From assembly GCA_016584305.1 (NCBI GenBank), contig JACEEZ010002764.1, positions 186,070-250,069 on the forward strand: a stretch of DNA of 64,000 nucleotides, given 5' to 3'. Below are positions 1 to 18,880 of this stretch, one piece after another (position 1 is the first letter of the stretch; each line of letters starts with the position of its first letter). Both the position numbers and the translations under genes were made by a program. The DNA is from Chionoecetes opilio. Taxonomy: Eukaryota > Arthropoda > Malacostraca > Decapoda > Majidae. Below the pieces are notes generated by a model. It was not told the origin of the DNA and made no database searches. It worked only from the letters and a program-made list of their open reading frames with translations.

Positions 1-1145
1 ACACGACTTTTGTAAAAAGCGCGCGAAAAAAAAAATCTTCCCTCCAACAGGGCTACGACTGTTATTGATGACGTCAGAACAGGGACGCCCGCAGACACTC
101 TGTCTGACACCTGTCGGCAAATGTTATGATGAGCGATTGTACTTCGGTGTCAGACAGTGAATCTGTCGCTGTGACAGATTTAGAGTACGATGCTCAATCT
201 GACACCGAAAGAAATGACGCTGGTCGCGTATACTATGAGGAAAACGAACCTCAGATTGTCATGGGATCCTATATGTTTGAGCCCGAGTACGAGGTGGATG
301 AACAGGTGTTAGCAGAGCCTGAGGTTCAGCAGGAGGACCTGGCACTTCTCCAAAACATGGATTGGTAAATAAGGTTAAACCATGTGTGTGTGGGAATCAC
401 AATGAAGGTACTTTCGAGAAAATCCTATGGTTAGTTTTGGAGCTACAGTCAAACGTAATTCCTCGGAAACCACATACTAGCATTAACTACAGCAAAGAGT
501 TGGAAAATATGCGGGCGGGAAGGCAGAAAGTGTGACAGCCACACCACCACAGGGTCTCTCACCACAGGGCACGCCCACGCCCACTCCACAACTGGTTTAC
601 TTGGTTTACTTGGTCTTGTTAAGAGGCAAAGCCTCACAGTCGTGGTGGTCCATCGCTACCCTCACTACACACCGTTTCTCAACACAACTGTTCGCCCCAA
701 CACACTATAGGCGTGAATCACCACACGCCACTCCGCCACTCCACTCCTACACACGCCACTCCTTTCCGTGTGCAAACTTTTCTCGAAAGGCACAGCTGTC
801 TTGCTGCACCCATAAAGGATGCATGCATGTGGCATATAGCAAAACAAATCTATCAGAAACACCCAAATATCTTCAAGTACTATATTTATCTCTGTGTTTA
901 CGTGCCTCTCTGATCAAGCGCGGGAAGATGAGCCTCCCTGATGCTGCGTCACCGAGCCTGAGCCTGAGCGTCTGCAAACCTTGAGTGTGTTTTGAAAACT
1001 CGGGGAATTTGCAGATTTTGATTGCGGATTATTTAAAAACGGCTGACTGGATACAAAAAGTGACGACGTATTATTGATATACTAGTTAATGGCTATGATT
1101 TGATTGCATTAAATCAGGAATGATGAAATGGTCTGGACGATTACT
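1..1145 (+). mobile_element. Right part of a TTAA-flanked DNA transposon (left end outside window)
   Basis: The right end (about 740-1145) matches both arms of the complete element at 52079-52972, ending in GGTCTGGACGATTACT followed by TTAA at 1146-1149. The first ~110 bases match the other arm read inward (a TTTTGTAAAAAGCGCG stretch, then a GACGTCA block), so the window opens just inside the left arm. Unlike the 894-bp copy, this one carries internal sequence including an ORF at 126-368. Segment 375-520 recurs on the minus strand at about 29999-30241. A TTAA target fits Kolobok or piggyBac types; the superfamily is inferred, the repeat structure is seen. Confidence 0.6.
126..368 (+). CDS. 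Acidic ORF resembling the P2X7 C-terminal (P2RX7_C-like) domain, interrupted
   Basis: Eighty residues, very rich in Asp/Glu/Ser in the first half, then GSYMFEPE near residues 47-54 and LLQNMDW at the end. In P2RX7_C-type proteins a YxFEP motif is followed by an NTDWC-x-CG-x-C motif. Here the reading frame stops right after the Trp, but 17 bases further on another frame reads CVCGNHNEGT, the expected continuation. The module therefore looks broken by a short insertion or frameshift, unless the GGTAAATAAG at the break is a splice donor. It lies inside a transposon, so it may be transposon cargo or part of a transposon protein and not a host receptor. The domain call rests on motif memory only. 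Confidence 0.4.
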   Translation: MMSDCTSVSDSESVAVTDLEYDAQSDTERNDAGRVYYEENEPQIVMGSYMFEPEYEVDEQVLAEPEVQQEDLALLQNMDW

Positions 1146-2219
1146 TTAAGTACCTACTATATAGATAATTACATAGCGACCAATCTTCGTGTTAGCAACT
1201 TTATATATATTGCAAGTTTGTGATTTCCCCCTGCAACAATATTGTTCTTATTTAATCTTATTAGTTTTTACTTCGTAGAGGACTGGCTGATAGTAGAAAA
1301 AAAGAACGTAATACGTGGCACCGCTCATTGCCAGGCCATATAAGGACCAACCAGTCTGTAACATAATATTCCTATGTATATTCTTCCTTCTGGAGTAGGA
1401 AGCATCGCGTAGGCCTCCAAGGACACCCTCCCTGGCTCCTCTCCTCTAGTCCTTCTCCCAACGACACCCTCCCTAGGCTTCCGGCACTCAACTTTGCCAA
1501 TGAATTAGTGATGAGATCCTTACAGATTCATCATCCCTAAAAAGTACCATATGACTCTGATATCTGGCACATTCCCCTTTTTTATTGGCATTAAGTCAAT
1601 CAAGCAATCATCCTTAAAAGAACAAAGAAAGACAGAGAGAGTGAAAGGTCTGACGTGGTCCTTATGGAGGAAAAGTTTACTTGTTAATCTTAATTATAGT
1701 CGCTACAAAGTTTTGAGTAAATTGAATTATATATATATATATATACAATCAATCCTCCTAAATATTTCCCCCACTCATGTTAAATCTGCATTCCAGAAGA
1801 TCCAAAATTTAAGGAATAGAAAACAGTAGAAGGACAGCTCAGAAACATATATACAAGTCATCCACCAGTCACTCACACATATTCCCTCCACCCTTGGCAG
1901 TGCAGTACAGTGCAATTTTCATGTAAAAATCTGTATCATGCAAAGAAACAATTACTTACAACCTACCTCAAAGTCGGTCACACCACGCCGGAGGTGATGG
2001 TCATGTATAGCTATATATTTTCACTGTAAACATAGTCTGAAATGTCAAACAAGTGAAGTTTAATGAATGTTGTTTTAACCCCTTCACTGTGGTTGGTAAA
2101 GCCGAAGTTTTTTCGACACCGAAAAAAACTACTTTTTCCCTGATGTGAAAAATAATGTAGGTAATATAGGGTTAAATCAATTACTCACTTCAAAAGTTGT
2201 AGGCTTAGCAGGTGGCACA
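1146..2219. other. AT-rich intergenic sequence, nothing assigned
   Basis: No ORF of recognisable content is present. There is a short (TA)n tract near 1727-1745. The open frame at 1551-1829 is compositionally AT-rich and has no familiar motif. Confidence 0.5.
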
Positions 2220-2221
2220 TA

Positions 2222-2743
2222 CAGTGGTACCTTGACTTACGAGTTTAATTAGTTCATTGATCGAGCTCGTAACTCAATTTGCTCGTATATCAAATCAGCT
2301 TTCCCCATTGAAATTAATTGAAATACCATTAATCCGTTCCAGCCCCCAAAAAAACACCCCAATTTTTCTACTGTACCTATATGACTGGACCGCACTCACC
2401 CTCCGCCATTTGCATTCGCCAGTGATTACACTCTGTGTATCAACTGTTGGAAACAGCTGTGGGTGGAACTGCCGCTAAACGTACTGCACTCACCCTCCGC
2501 CATTTGCATTCGCCAGTGTTTATACTCTGTGTATCAGCTGTTGGAAACAGCTGTGGGTGGAACTACCGCTAAACGTACTGCACTCACCCTCCGCCATTTG
2601 CATTCGCTTGTGTGAGCACAACACAACAGAGATGCTTCCACGGCGAGGTAACCACGTGAAGTGAACGAGTGAGACGCGGGATGCTGGGCGGATGTTGTGG
2701 CGTTAGTTGCGCCAACTAGCGGCGGCCTATCTGAAGCTTGCTC

Positions 2744-2778
<35 letters not shown>

Positions 2779-2890
2779 ACGCTCGTAACTCGGATTTTGG
2801 CTCGCAACTCAAAGCAAAAAATCGACCGAGCGACTGCTCGTAACTCGCAAAACTCGTAAGTTGGGGCACACGTAAGTCAAGGTACAGTCA
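2222..2890. mobile_element. Tc1/mariner-type MITE with internal 94-bp tandem repeat
   Basis: The left end CAGTGGTACCTTGACTTACG follows TA, and the right end near 2873-2885 reads CGTAAGTCAAGGTAC, its inverted complement over about 15 bp. Both subterminal regions carry repeated CTCGTAACTC words. A unit beginning CACTCACCCTCCGCCATTTG occurs at 2393, 2487 and 2581, exactly 94 bp apart. A 32-bp poly(A) run lies at about 2745-2776. No transposase is encoded. The right terminus is diverged in its last bases, so the boundary is approximate. Confidence 0.6.
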
Positions 2891-3259
2891 CTCCACAAAT
2901 TTCGTATACACACGGGGCTCGGATCCTCTCCTTCCATTTCCTTTTCGTATTTTCCAATAAATTATCGTTCATATTCTCTTGACTCCCCCAACCCCCTTCC
3001 TTCCCAATCAAAGTCTGGACCATGCATTCCTCCTCCTTCCCCTGGGATGTTGTTATTCCCACGGGGGCCATCTCTCCCTCCCTCGCCATCTTTTCTCTCT
3101 GACACTCAATCACACAATGAGGAATATACATAATGTAACATTAAAAATACTTTAATCATAGATATTTACAAACAATGTTTTTTGGCTACATCAATATTTA
3201 GTCCACCCACCACGCTTTTCTATCACGGCTTAGAGCCGTTGCGGTACTGAGGCCACATA

Positions 3260-3439
3260 TTATAGATCATCTCCGGCCTCCCCCGCAACCCTTCCCACTC
3301 CCGTGTCGTGACTCCACTTGTATACAGTGGCTCTCGTAATTCCCAGTGATCTGGCAATTTGTGTTGGCGTTGAGCCTGCCACAGACATGCCCAGGATCTT
3401 GTTCCTTATGGCTTCCCTGTCAGTTCCAAAAGCATCCAT
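3260..3439 (-). CDS. Short helix-turn-helix ORF, Tc1/pogo-type transposase N-terminus
   Basis: Fifty-nine residues from the ATG at 3439, which sits in a good Kozak context (CACCATGG). Residues 7-42 form a homeodomain-like helix-turn-helix: TDREAIRNK, then STPTQIARSLGITRATVYKW. This is the usual DNA-binding start of Tc1/mariner or pogo transposases and of paired-like domains. The frame stops soon after, and no catalytic domain follows on the minus strand. A longer frame reaches 3514 only through a GTG. A TATATAA box lies upstream at about 3531-3537 with an initiator-like GCAGTCA near 3507-3513, so it could be transcribed. Confidence 0.45.
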   Translation of the reverse strand: MDAFGTDREAIRNKILGMSVAGSTPTQIARSLGITRATVYKWSHDTGVGRVAGEAGDDL

Positions 3440-3530
3440 GGTGAGTTGAAAATGACTTGTGTGAATCGGAGATAGCTGGAGACTGAAGTGCTGGTGAAGG
3501 CTAAGTGACTGCACATTTCAGCTACATGCT

Positions 3531-3537
3531 TTATATA
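3531..3537 (-). promoter_or_regulatory. TATA-box-like element upstream of the HTH ORF
   Basis: On the minus strand TATATAA is followed about 25 bases later by TGCAGTCACT, which resembles an arthropod initiator, and the first good ATG follows at 3439. Spacing fits a core promoter, but the region is AT-rich, so chance is possible. Confidence 0.25.
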
Positions 3538-3731
3538 TGGGTCCTGGCCCTGTCATCTCCACTTAGCACATAGGTTGTAAATGGATCAGTAAGCCTTGCT
3601 TTTGGCACAAGGATAAAATTTTTAGCTCCTCGAGACGTCACCTTATTAAAATGTCTTTAGTGGTGGGTGCAGGAGTTAAACCCATAATTACCAGATTATC
3701 AAACAAGCTACTACCACCACCACGCGCACGG

Positions 3732-3734
<3 letters not shown>

Positions 3735-3766
<32 letters not shown>
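3735..3766. repeat. (CA)n microsatellite
   Basis: About sixteen CA units, followed by a short GA run. A (GT)n tract lies nearby at 3948-3980. Confidence 0.9.
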
Positions 3767-3769
<3 letters not shown>

Positions 3770-4213
3770 AGAGAGGGAGCTGTTAAACTGTCATTAGTGT
3801 AATTGCGGGACTTAAAACTATAATTACTATTCATTAACACCTACTGCCAAACAAGCCACTACTACCACCACTACTGCTACTATTACTACTGCTATGCGTA
3901 TGGCTATGAAACTAGTCTTATTTGAATCGTTCGTATATTCCTATTCTGTGTGTGTGTGTGTGTGTGTCTGTGTGTGTGTGTAGTGGTAGGTATGAAAGAG
4001 GTGTGGCTGTTTAGGGCGGAGGGAGGGTATGGGGGGGGGTATCGAGGGAGAGGACTCAGGGGAGCTATAAAGTCGGGAAGGTGTGAAACAGGTGTGGCTA
4101 TTTAGGCGGTAAGAGGACACTGAGCGAACATTTGTAGACAAGGAAGAGATATGAGAACGTGGTGGGCTTGCCTCGCCCCGCGTGTATACGAATTTTGTGG
4201 AGTGACTGTACAA

Positions 4214-4800
4214 GGGAGCTCACGAAATGTCTGAACTTCACCACGTAGAGGTCCGAGCAATAGTTTTCAAGAAGTTTGCCTTCTTACCTGAAAAAAGAAC
4301 CGTCAGCCTCCACCATGGAAACATTCAACAGCAAGTTGGGTGAAGCTTTGCTCAAGACACACCCGTGTTAGCACACCAAACTTGTCCCCGCGGTACAAAT
4401 AACAGCAGCCATGATTTCCCTTCCCTATCATGGGCAGAGAAGCGAATACAGAGACAGTCAAAATGATAACAAGAGCACAAGAGAAGGCACTACTTGCCTT
4501 CACTGCGCTAGCCTTCCGCCATCCGCGCTACACGTTATGGCTGCAACAATCTATTCCTCCACGAAAAATGTGTATTTTTAATCGTTAGTTTGCAGCCTGG
4601 CATAATTGTTCAGATTGCTTGCTATTCTAAAATGTCGAATCTATAGAAGTCTTGTCATAAAAATATAATGGAAGTCGACATCAAGCGCTTATTATCTCGT
4701 GTATCAGCCTGTGTAAAGTAATAGGCTGCGAGTTTTATACCTCTCATATGGGAACACCACTCAACCGCCTTATATCACAGTGCAGCACGTCTTTTCTTCC
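4214..4800. other. No supported gene
   Basis: Mixed-composition sequence. A minus-strand open frame at 4303-4503 has a hydrophobic start but no ATG and is not accepted as a gene. Confidence 0.4.
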
Positions 4801-4807
4801 TTCCTTC

Positions 4808-4920
<113 letters not shown>

Positions 4921-5448
4921 TTGTGTGTGTGCACGCGCTCGTGCGTGTACAGGCATATAGATTAAGATTGATAAATAGAGAGTTGGACTGATTGATAAAA
5001 TAAAAAAAATAATGTGTATAAACTGAAAAAATTTCACTCAAGTGTCCTTTGGGGTCATGTCCTCCCATGTTAGATTAGGTTTAGTTGTTTTATTCGTAAT
5101 CTATATTTTTCTGGTAGATTTGATGTATTTTGGAATAATCTGAACTGTGTTTTTGAGATTGGTTACGTATCCGAACTTAACTGAATCTTCCCCACTAGTT
5201 TACTAACCTAACATGGACATAAGTTACCTAACCGAACCGATCAAGTTATTGCTGATATTTAATCAATGAATGCAGAAACACAGGTAAAAGCTTATTAAAT
5301 GTTTATACTGAGTACTATAATATCAAGATCAAGAACTAGAACTATCGCCGAAAATTAGAAGTCCCGCCGATGTGAAAAATTGTTTAAGATATATATTATA
5401 TAGGATATTTTTAATAGGAAGGCGTGTACATATGAGATATGAAAATTA

Positions 5449-5546
5449 AACTAACCTAACCCCACCTTTTGACTCGCTAACCTAACCTATCCTAACCTAA
5501 CCTAACCCCACCTTTTGACTCACTAACCTAACCTAACCCAACCCCA
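5449..5546. repeat. Short CCTAA/TTAGG-type interstitial repeats
   Basis: Several runs of CTAACCTAACC occur, embedded in a twice-repeated unit that includes CCCCACCTTTTGACTC. TTAGG is the ancestral arthropod telomere unit. These runs are short and imperfect, so they are an interstitial trace or simple repeat and not a telomere. A similar scrap lies near 30268-30292. Confidence 0.5.
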
Positions 5547-6267
5547 CGTTTTAACTTCCAAACTAAAGCCAAATCATCATTAAAAAGTGTCCATGGCAAG
5601 GGAAGAATCGAGGCGATGCAGGTCGCAAGAGGAAGAGGGAGGCGGACGTAAACACTTGTCTCTCTCCTCCGTGAACAAGTCATATCTCTAAAAGTAATTA
5701 TTTGCGACGGAAGCTCATAGAGAGAATGTTTCTTAGAATCCAATAAGGTAAACATAAACCAAATTCCCAATTGTGTAGGGAATTTCGGTCCTAGTGTAAA
5801 ATAATACCCTCTTTGGTTCTAATTATTTGGTAGCTACAACCCATTAACTAGGATGTACGGTGACTTGCAATTGCATATCATTATAAACTAAGCACATGAG
5901 CCTGAATACCAAGCTACATCAATCACGATTTAATACAGGTAAGAAACGTCAGGAAGGTGGCTACTATATTTTTCGGATGCATGAGCTATATTTCTGAGAT
6001 AAGATAGCTTCACCTACTTCTTGCTACGCAAAAAATCACTTTATAATCTAATCATTCACACAATTGTATATGTGAGCAGTAATGTGGACGATATAATAAG
6101 CTGAGCAGTGTTTACGCAAATCTGCTTTGAGGCAGAGTCGCCAGCTTGGCTAAGATTTTCACGGTATCACAAGTTCTTTTATGCAACGATAAACATTCCA
6201 TAACGAACGCATCAAAGACTTCATATAAAGTCTGATAAATATTTTTAGAGGTGATTTACATCAAATT

Positions 6268-6590
6268 GGGGAGGCGGTAGCGGAGTGGTTAACGTCTCCG
6301 ACTGGCGTTCTCGGTGACCCGAGTTCGATCCCCCAAGAAACCGAAAACCTTTCCGCACCGTCGAGTGGCCTAAGAACACCCACATGCCCTGTCCATCAAC
6401 TCTACCTTCGATTGCGAGTGCACCGGAGGACACAGGAGGGCGGCATGAGCCTCTAATCACAGGCGTCACTGTAAAGATCATGCCTGCGCCACCACGGGCG
6501 AGGACCAACCATCACAGCCCTCAAGTGAACCTCCAGAGCCTACCGTCCGAGCCCTGGGTTACCACTGCCTACAGGCGCTATAGGCACAAA

Positions 6591-6622
<32 letters not shown>

Positions 6623-6623
6623 G
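6268..6623 (+). mobile_element. tRNA-derived SINE with poly(A) tail
   Basis: The head resembles a Ser/Leu-type tRNA: GCGGTAGCGGAGTGGTTAA (A-box region) and GAGTTCGATCC (B box). A conserved body of about 230 bp follows, containing CTACCTTCGATTGCGAGTGC and ending CTACAGGCGCTATAGGCAC, then about 27 A residues. The same body occurs at 11180-11358 and on the minus strand at 30650-30878. The acceptor stem does not pair, so it is not a functional tRNA gene. Confidence 0.75.
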
Positions 6624-7013
6624 CATTTGAACAAAAACTTAGTAGTTTGAATACTTTTTTGCTTATTGTAAGGCATCCATCGCATGGACGGTACCATGCG
6701 ATAATCATCCTGTATCGTTCCAATAATGTATGCAATTACTACGGACTGGCAATACCCGCTTACCATCATCATTTGCATGGAAATGACTAGGGATGTCAGG
6801 CATGGAGTCACAGGCAGCTTCCGTCCTGCCGCGCCCCTCGTTGTATGGCTCTCAAACCCGCCTATAGGTTCGGGGCGTTAGCTGAGGCGTGTCATGAGAG
6901 CAAGTTCTTTATCTGTCAGCAGGAACGTTCGTTGTAATGGCTCGTGTAGAAAGTAGTGAAGGTGGTGATGTGATTTGTGATGATGCAACGGTTGTGCCAT
7001 AATGGAAATGGAT

Positions 7014-7014
<1 letters not shown>

Positions 7015-7108
<94 letters not shown>
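7015..7108. repeat. (CT)n microsatellite
   Basis: About 94 bp of nearly perfect CT dinucleotide. Confidence 0.95.
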
Positions 7109-7112
<4 letters not shown>

Positions 7113-7598
7113 ACATCCTTCCGTTATTTTCCTTTGACTTCCAGTTTAAAAGATTCGTGGAAATGTTTTGAACTAGTTGCGTGTGAGGCAGAAGGCTTAA
7201 TATTATGTGTTTACCTCATACTTTGTTTAAAGAGACGTGATGTCGATGTTTTGCTGTCTTCTTATGTTCTAGATTCTAGAAAATGAGTCAAGTCGATGTT
7301 TTGTGTTTATGTATACTAGTTGGTTTTTCATTCAGATATTTATATGAGTTCGTTAATGTTTCGTTTATGTATCATTTTTTACATACTTTATTAAATAAAA
7401 GTTAAAGATACGACAGATCATTATTCTCGTTAGTACCTCGTAAATTTCCATTTTTGGAAGGTATCATTGTCATAGAATTATGAAAATGAGTAAATATAAA
7501 GAAATAAAGAAGAATATGGATAATAAAACACATCAAACTAAAAATACATATAGCTATACTATGCAATTTAAAAGAAAACACGGACAAGACACAAGGAC

Positions 7599-8473
7599 CA
7601 ATTAGAGAGAACTGAAACTCGAGAAATGCCAGTGGTCGCTGGCAGTTTTAACTCAAAGGTTGGTCTACTGTGTTTTCCCTCCGCGACTAATATTTTTCAT
7701 AAATTAATTTCGCGATAAACATTGATGCACCGCATCTGAAAACCAAAAAATATAGTTCTTCTGTTGTTCTACTAATTATATGGATGACATGCATTACGAT
7801 GGAACGTTCTATAATAGCAATTTAATGCAAATTACTCGCCTCGTGTAGTAAAGCTTAATATATTTTTTACATGTATATTGTGGCATGTAAAATTTGGGCG
7901 ATGTTCACACTGTTTTCTAAGACAGTACTGCTGCGTCTGGCAAACGCTTGTCAAAATACAATAAGCAATGCCTTGGAAAAACGAAGAATAAGGAATGCCG
8001 AAATCGGCTTGCTGCTGCGACAATGTAGGTTATAATTGTGGAGGCGATACGCCGCGGCGGGGAGTGGTGGGCGGGGAGATTGAATCAAAACATTGCCACT
8101 TCACGCGTCGACTCATTGCACTTCCAGGCTTTCTATCTGATTGATACACAATAATAACAGGAAAATATGACTGCCTAGGTAAAGATAACTTCTAAACATT
8201 CGTTATTGACTATATAATATCATAGAGTAGCATTTACCTCGCCTCCTCAACTATAACCTCCTTGGTTATTTGGTTATATACAATGTTTTACAGAATCAGG
8301 CTTCTATACAATATACATATAGAAGAAAATCGTTCTTAATATTATACTTTTGTGTTTTAAGTGCAGTGGAATAAGCCCATATTTTTCTTTCAAGTTGACC
8401 AACTTTTCACCAAATTGTGAGTTAAAACTGCCAGCGACCACTGGCATTTCGGAGTTGCAGTTCTCTCTAATTG
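7599..8473. mobile_element. 875-bp MITE with long terminal inverted repeats
   Basis: The left end CAATTAGAGAGAACTG is perfectly complementary to the right end CAGTTCTCTCTAATTG. Similarity continues inward for about 70 bp on each side, including a shared block with ATGCCAGTGGTCGCTGGCAG and its complement. Internal sequence is AT-rich with no transposase. I see no clear target-site duplication, so the superfamily is unassigned. Confidence 0.7.
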
Positions 8474-8669
8474 AGAGAGAAGCAAAAACATGAAAGTTGG
8501 AACATATTTAGTTATTTCTTTTCATTATCATATCAACGTTTTACATTGTTTTGTAGGCAACTCTTAATATACATGGTCTACTAAGCCACCTGCGCTCCCA
8601 TAAATATCGAACTCAATCTGTAATAACTCCGTGAATAGATCTTACAGTAACATATAAATATATTATGAA

Positions 8670-9333
8670 CTAGCCGCAAAGCCGCCCTCCGGGCGGACTT
8701 TTTGGCTAGCTCCTGCGGAGGGCTATTGGTGGGCCGGCCCACCACCTGTGTTTGGTGGGCCTTCGGCCCACCAAACACAGACTCTCCAGATAGCCCCTTC
8801 TAACTTTCCTGAAATCATGGATGTAGAAATGTATGTATTAACGCCAACCCATTCACATCACCCCCAACCCATTCACTCACCCATTACCCATCACCCCCCA
8901 CCCATTCACTCACCCATTACCCATCACCCCCCACTCATTCACTCATCCATTACCCATCACCACACACCCATTCACTCACCCATTACCCATCATCCCCCAT
9001 CTATTCCCTCAGCCATCACCCCCCACCCATTCACTCACCCATCACCCCACACCCATTACCCATCAACCCACCCATTCCCCATCACCCTACATCAAGGTTT
9101 CCTTAATTCTCGCAACCCACTTTTTTTTCACAATTATCGCTAATAGGCTGCTAAAAATAAAATTAAAAAAGTGATCGGATCATCTCATAAGTGGGCTTAA
9201 AACCTTCCCCTGGTCAACCTGATTCCAAAAATGTGGTATATGATGGGATTCCGCCACGGGGGGCGGAACCTATACCACACACACACACACACAGACACAC
9301 ATACATACACACACACTTTCGCTTATATTATTA
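8670..9333 (-). mobile_element. Non-autonomous Helitron with internal minisatellite (copy 1)
   Basis: Read on the minus strand it ends in a GC-rich hairpin (GTCCGCCCGGAGGGCGG), then TTTGCGGCTAG followed by T, the Helitron 3' pattern. The 5' side has TAATAATATAAGCGAAAGTG, lacking the first TCTA. The middle is a degenerate minisatellite built from GGGTGATGGGTAATGGGTGA-type units. It abuts copy 2 at 9333/9334. No Rep/helicase is encoded. Confidence 0.75.
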
Positions 9334-10197
9334 CTAGCCGCAAAGCCGCCCTCCGGGCGGACTTTTTGGCTAGCTCCTGCGGAGGGCTATTGGTGGGCCT
9401 TTGGCCCACCACCTGTGTTTGGTGGGCCTTCGGCCCACCAAACATGGACTCTCCAGATAGCCCCCTTCTAACTTTCCTGAAATCATGGATGTAGAAATGT
9501 ATGTATTGCCCCCACCCATTCACTCACCCATTACCCATCACCCCCCCACACCACTTCCATCACCCCATTACCCCATCACCCCCCCACCCATTCACTCACC
9601 CATTACCCATCACCACCCCACCCATTCACTCACTCACCATTACCCATCACCTCCCACCCATTCACTCACCCATTACCCATCACCACACACCCATTCACTC
9701 ACCCATTACCCATCACCCCCCACCTATTCCCTCACCCATCACCCATCACCCCCCACCCATTCACTCACCCATTACCCATCACCTCCCACCCATTACCCAT
9801 CACCACACACCCATTCACTCACCCATTACCCATCACCCCCCACCTATTCCCTCACCCATCACCCATCACCCCCCACCCATTCACTCACCCATCACCCCAC
9901 ACCCATTACCCATCACCCCACCCATTCACTCACCCATTACCCATCACCCTACATCAAGGCTTCCTCAATTCTCGCAACCCACTTTTGTTTTCACAATTCT
10001 CGCTAATAGGCTGCTAAAAAAAAGAAAAAAAAAAGTGATCGGATCATCTCATATATGGGCTTATGACCTTCCCCTGGTCAACCTGGTTCCAAAAATGTGC
10101 CATATGAGGTGTTTGCGCCACGGGGGGCGGAACCTATACCACACACACACACACACACACAGACAGACAGACACACTTTCGCTTATATTATTATAGA
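9334..10197 (-). mobile_element. Non-autonomous Helitron with internal minisatellite (copy 2)
   Basis: On the minus strand it starts with TCTATAATAATATAAGCG at 10197 and ends with the same hairpin and CTAG at 9334, bounded by A on the left and T on the right as expected for insertion between A and T. The minisatellite (about 9510-9950) is longer than in copy 1. The long open frames through it are His/Pro/Ser/Thr repeats produced by the satellite and are not genes. Confidence 0.8.
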
Positions 10198-10299
10198 TGA
10201 ATTAATCGGCATAAGTCTTACATAAATAATAAATCACTCCAAGCATTAAACTTGTCCATAATAAGCAGATGGGTGTGATTCAGAAGAGGTGTTTGGTTG

Positions 10300-10569
10300 C
10301 TTAGCTAGTCAGGGTAGAACAAGAATTAACGGATTCAAGCTGGAAAAGCGTAAATTTAACAAAAATTGGGAAAAACTGGTTCACAAATGGGGTGGTAAAT
10401 GACTAAGTAGACAGGCAGTTAGTGTGGAGTCATTAGGGAGCTTTAAAAGGAGGCTAGATCATTTCATGGATGGGGATGAAAGGTGGATGTAGGTAGTGTT
10501 AAGTAACAGGAACTAACACGTGTAGGTCTCACGGCCTCTTGTAGTTTCTTTATTTTCTTATATTCTTAT
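10300..10569 (+). mobile_element. CR1-like LINE 3' fragment
   Basis: Contains the degraded C-terminal coding end seen at 22745-23134 (NGFKLEK, NWFTN, MDGDERWM motifs), then a 3' untranslated region ending TCTTATATTCTTATGTT, an 8-mer-like tail of the kind CR1 LINEs carry. Its end touches the stop codon of the oxygenase gene, which lies on the opposite strand. Confidence 0.65.
10549..10554 (-). terminator. Possible polyadenylation signal AATAAA
   Basis: AATAAA reads on the minus strand 17 bases after the TAA of the oxygenase gene. It lies inside the antisense CR1-like LINE tail, so the gene may use transposon sequence as its 3' end. The short distance makes this uncertain. Confidence 0.3.
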
Positions 10570-10570
10570 G

Positions 10571-18395
<7,825 letters not shown>

Positions 18396-18509
18396 CTCCT
18401 CGGCGCCTGCAACACAGTATTAAGTTAAAATGGGAGAGTGATAATGATTAAGATGATTTATGATGAAGAAAGACTGTAGAAGAGGTTGTCATTGACTTGT
18501 GTATTGTGG

Positions 18510-18880
18510 ATTATCGTGTATTTACCTAGTTGTATTTTACAGGGCCTGAGCTACACTTGTGTGGTCCCGTCGCCATATCTACATTTATCAAGTCTTACCT
18601 TTCCTGTATTATTCACCCATGGTCTTGTCCTCGCGAGTCGGACTCGACTCACGATCGCCAGTTTCACACTCAGTGAGATTAGAGCTCATTATTACCGATC
18701 TTAGGGAAATGTTGGGACCTCACACACCACACTACCCCATCCCCTTACTCAAGGGAGACAATAACCGCCCGAATTAGTCAGTGAAAAATCGCCGTAAGTG
18801 AGCGAGAATTCGAACCGGTTAACCACAAAATGACAGGCCAACGCTCTATCCACTTGACCATCGTGTGTGTGTGTGTGGGG
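18510..18880 (-). mobile_element. tRNA-derived SINE
   Basis: On the minus strand a tRNA-like head (GGTCAAGTGGATAGAGCG, then GGTTCGAATTCTCGC) is followed by a body with TTCGGGCGGTTATTGTCTCC, and a 3' part with CAGGCCCTGTAAAATACAAC. The body recurs at 33070-33345. It lies just upstream of the oxygenase start codon. Confidence 0.65.

Noticed and set aside
4303..4503. Minus-strand frame with a signal-peptide-like hydrophobic start and four Cys
   Set aside because: It starts with GTG, there is no in-frame ATG before an upstream TAG, and no family match is apparent; likely chance.
8820..9100. CRISPR-like regular repeats
   Set aside because: Degenerate minisatellite without unique spacers, in a eukaryotic Helitron.
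9485..10196. 173- and 231-residue His/Pro/Ser/Thr-rich proteins
   Set aside because: Translations of the Helitron minisatellite in overlapping frames; no start context and no domain.
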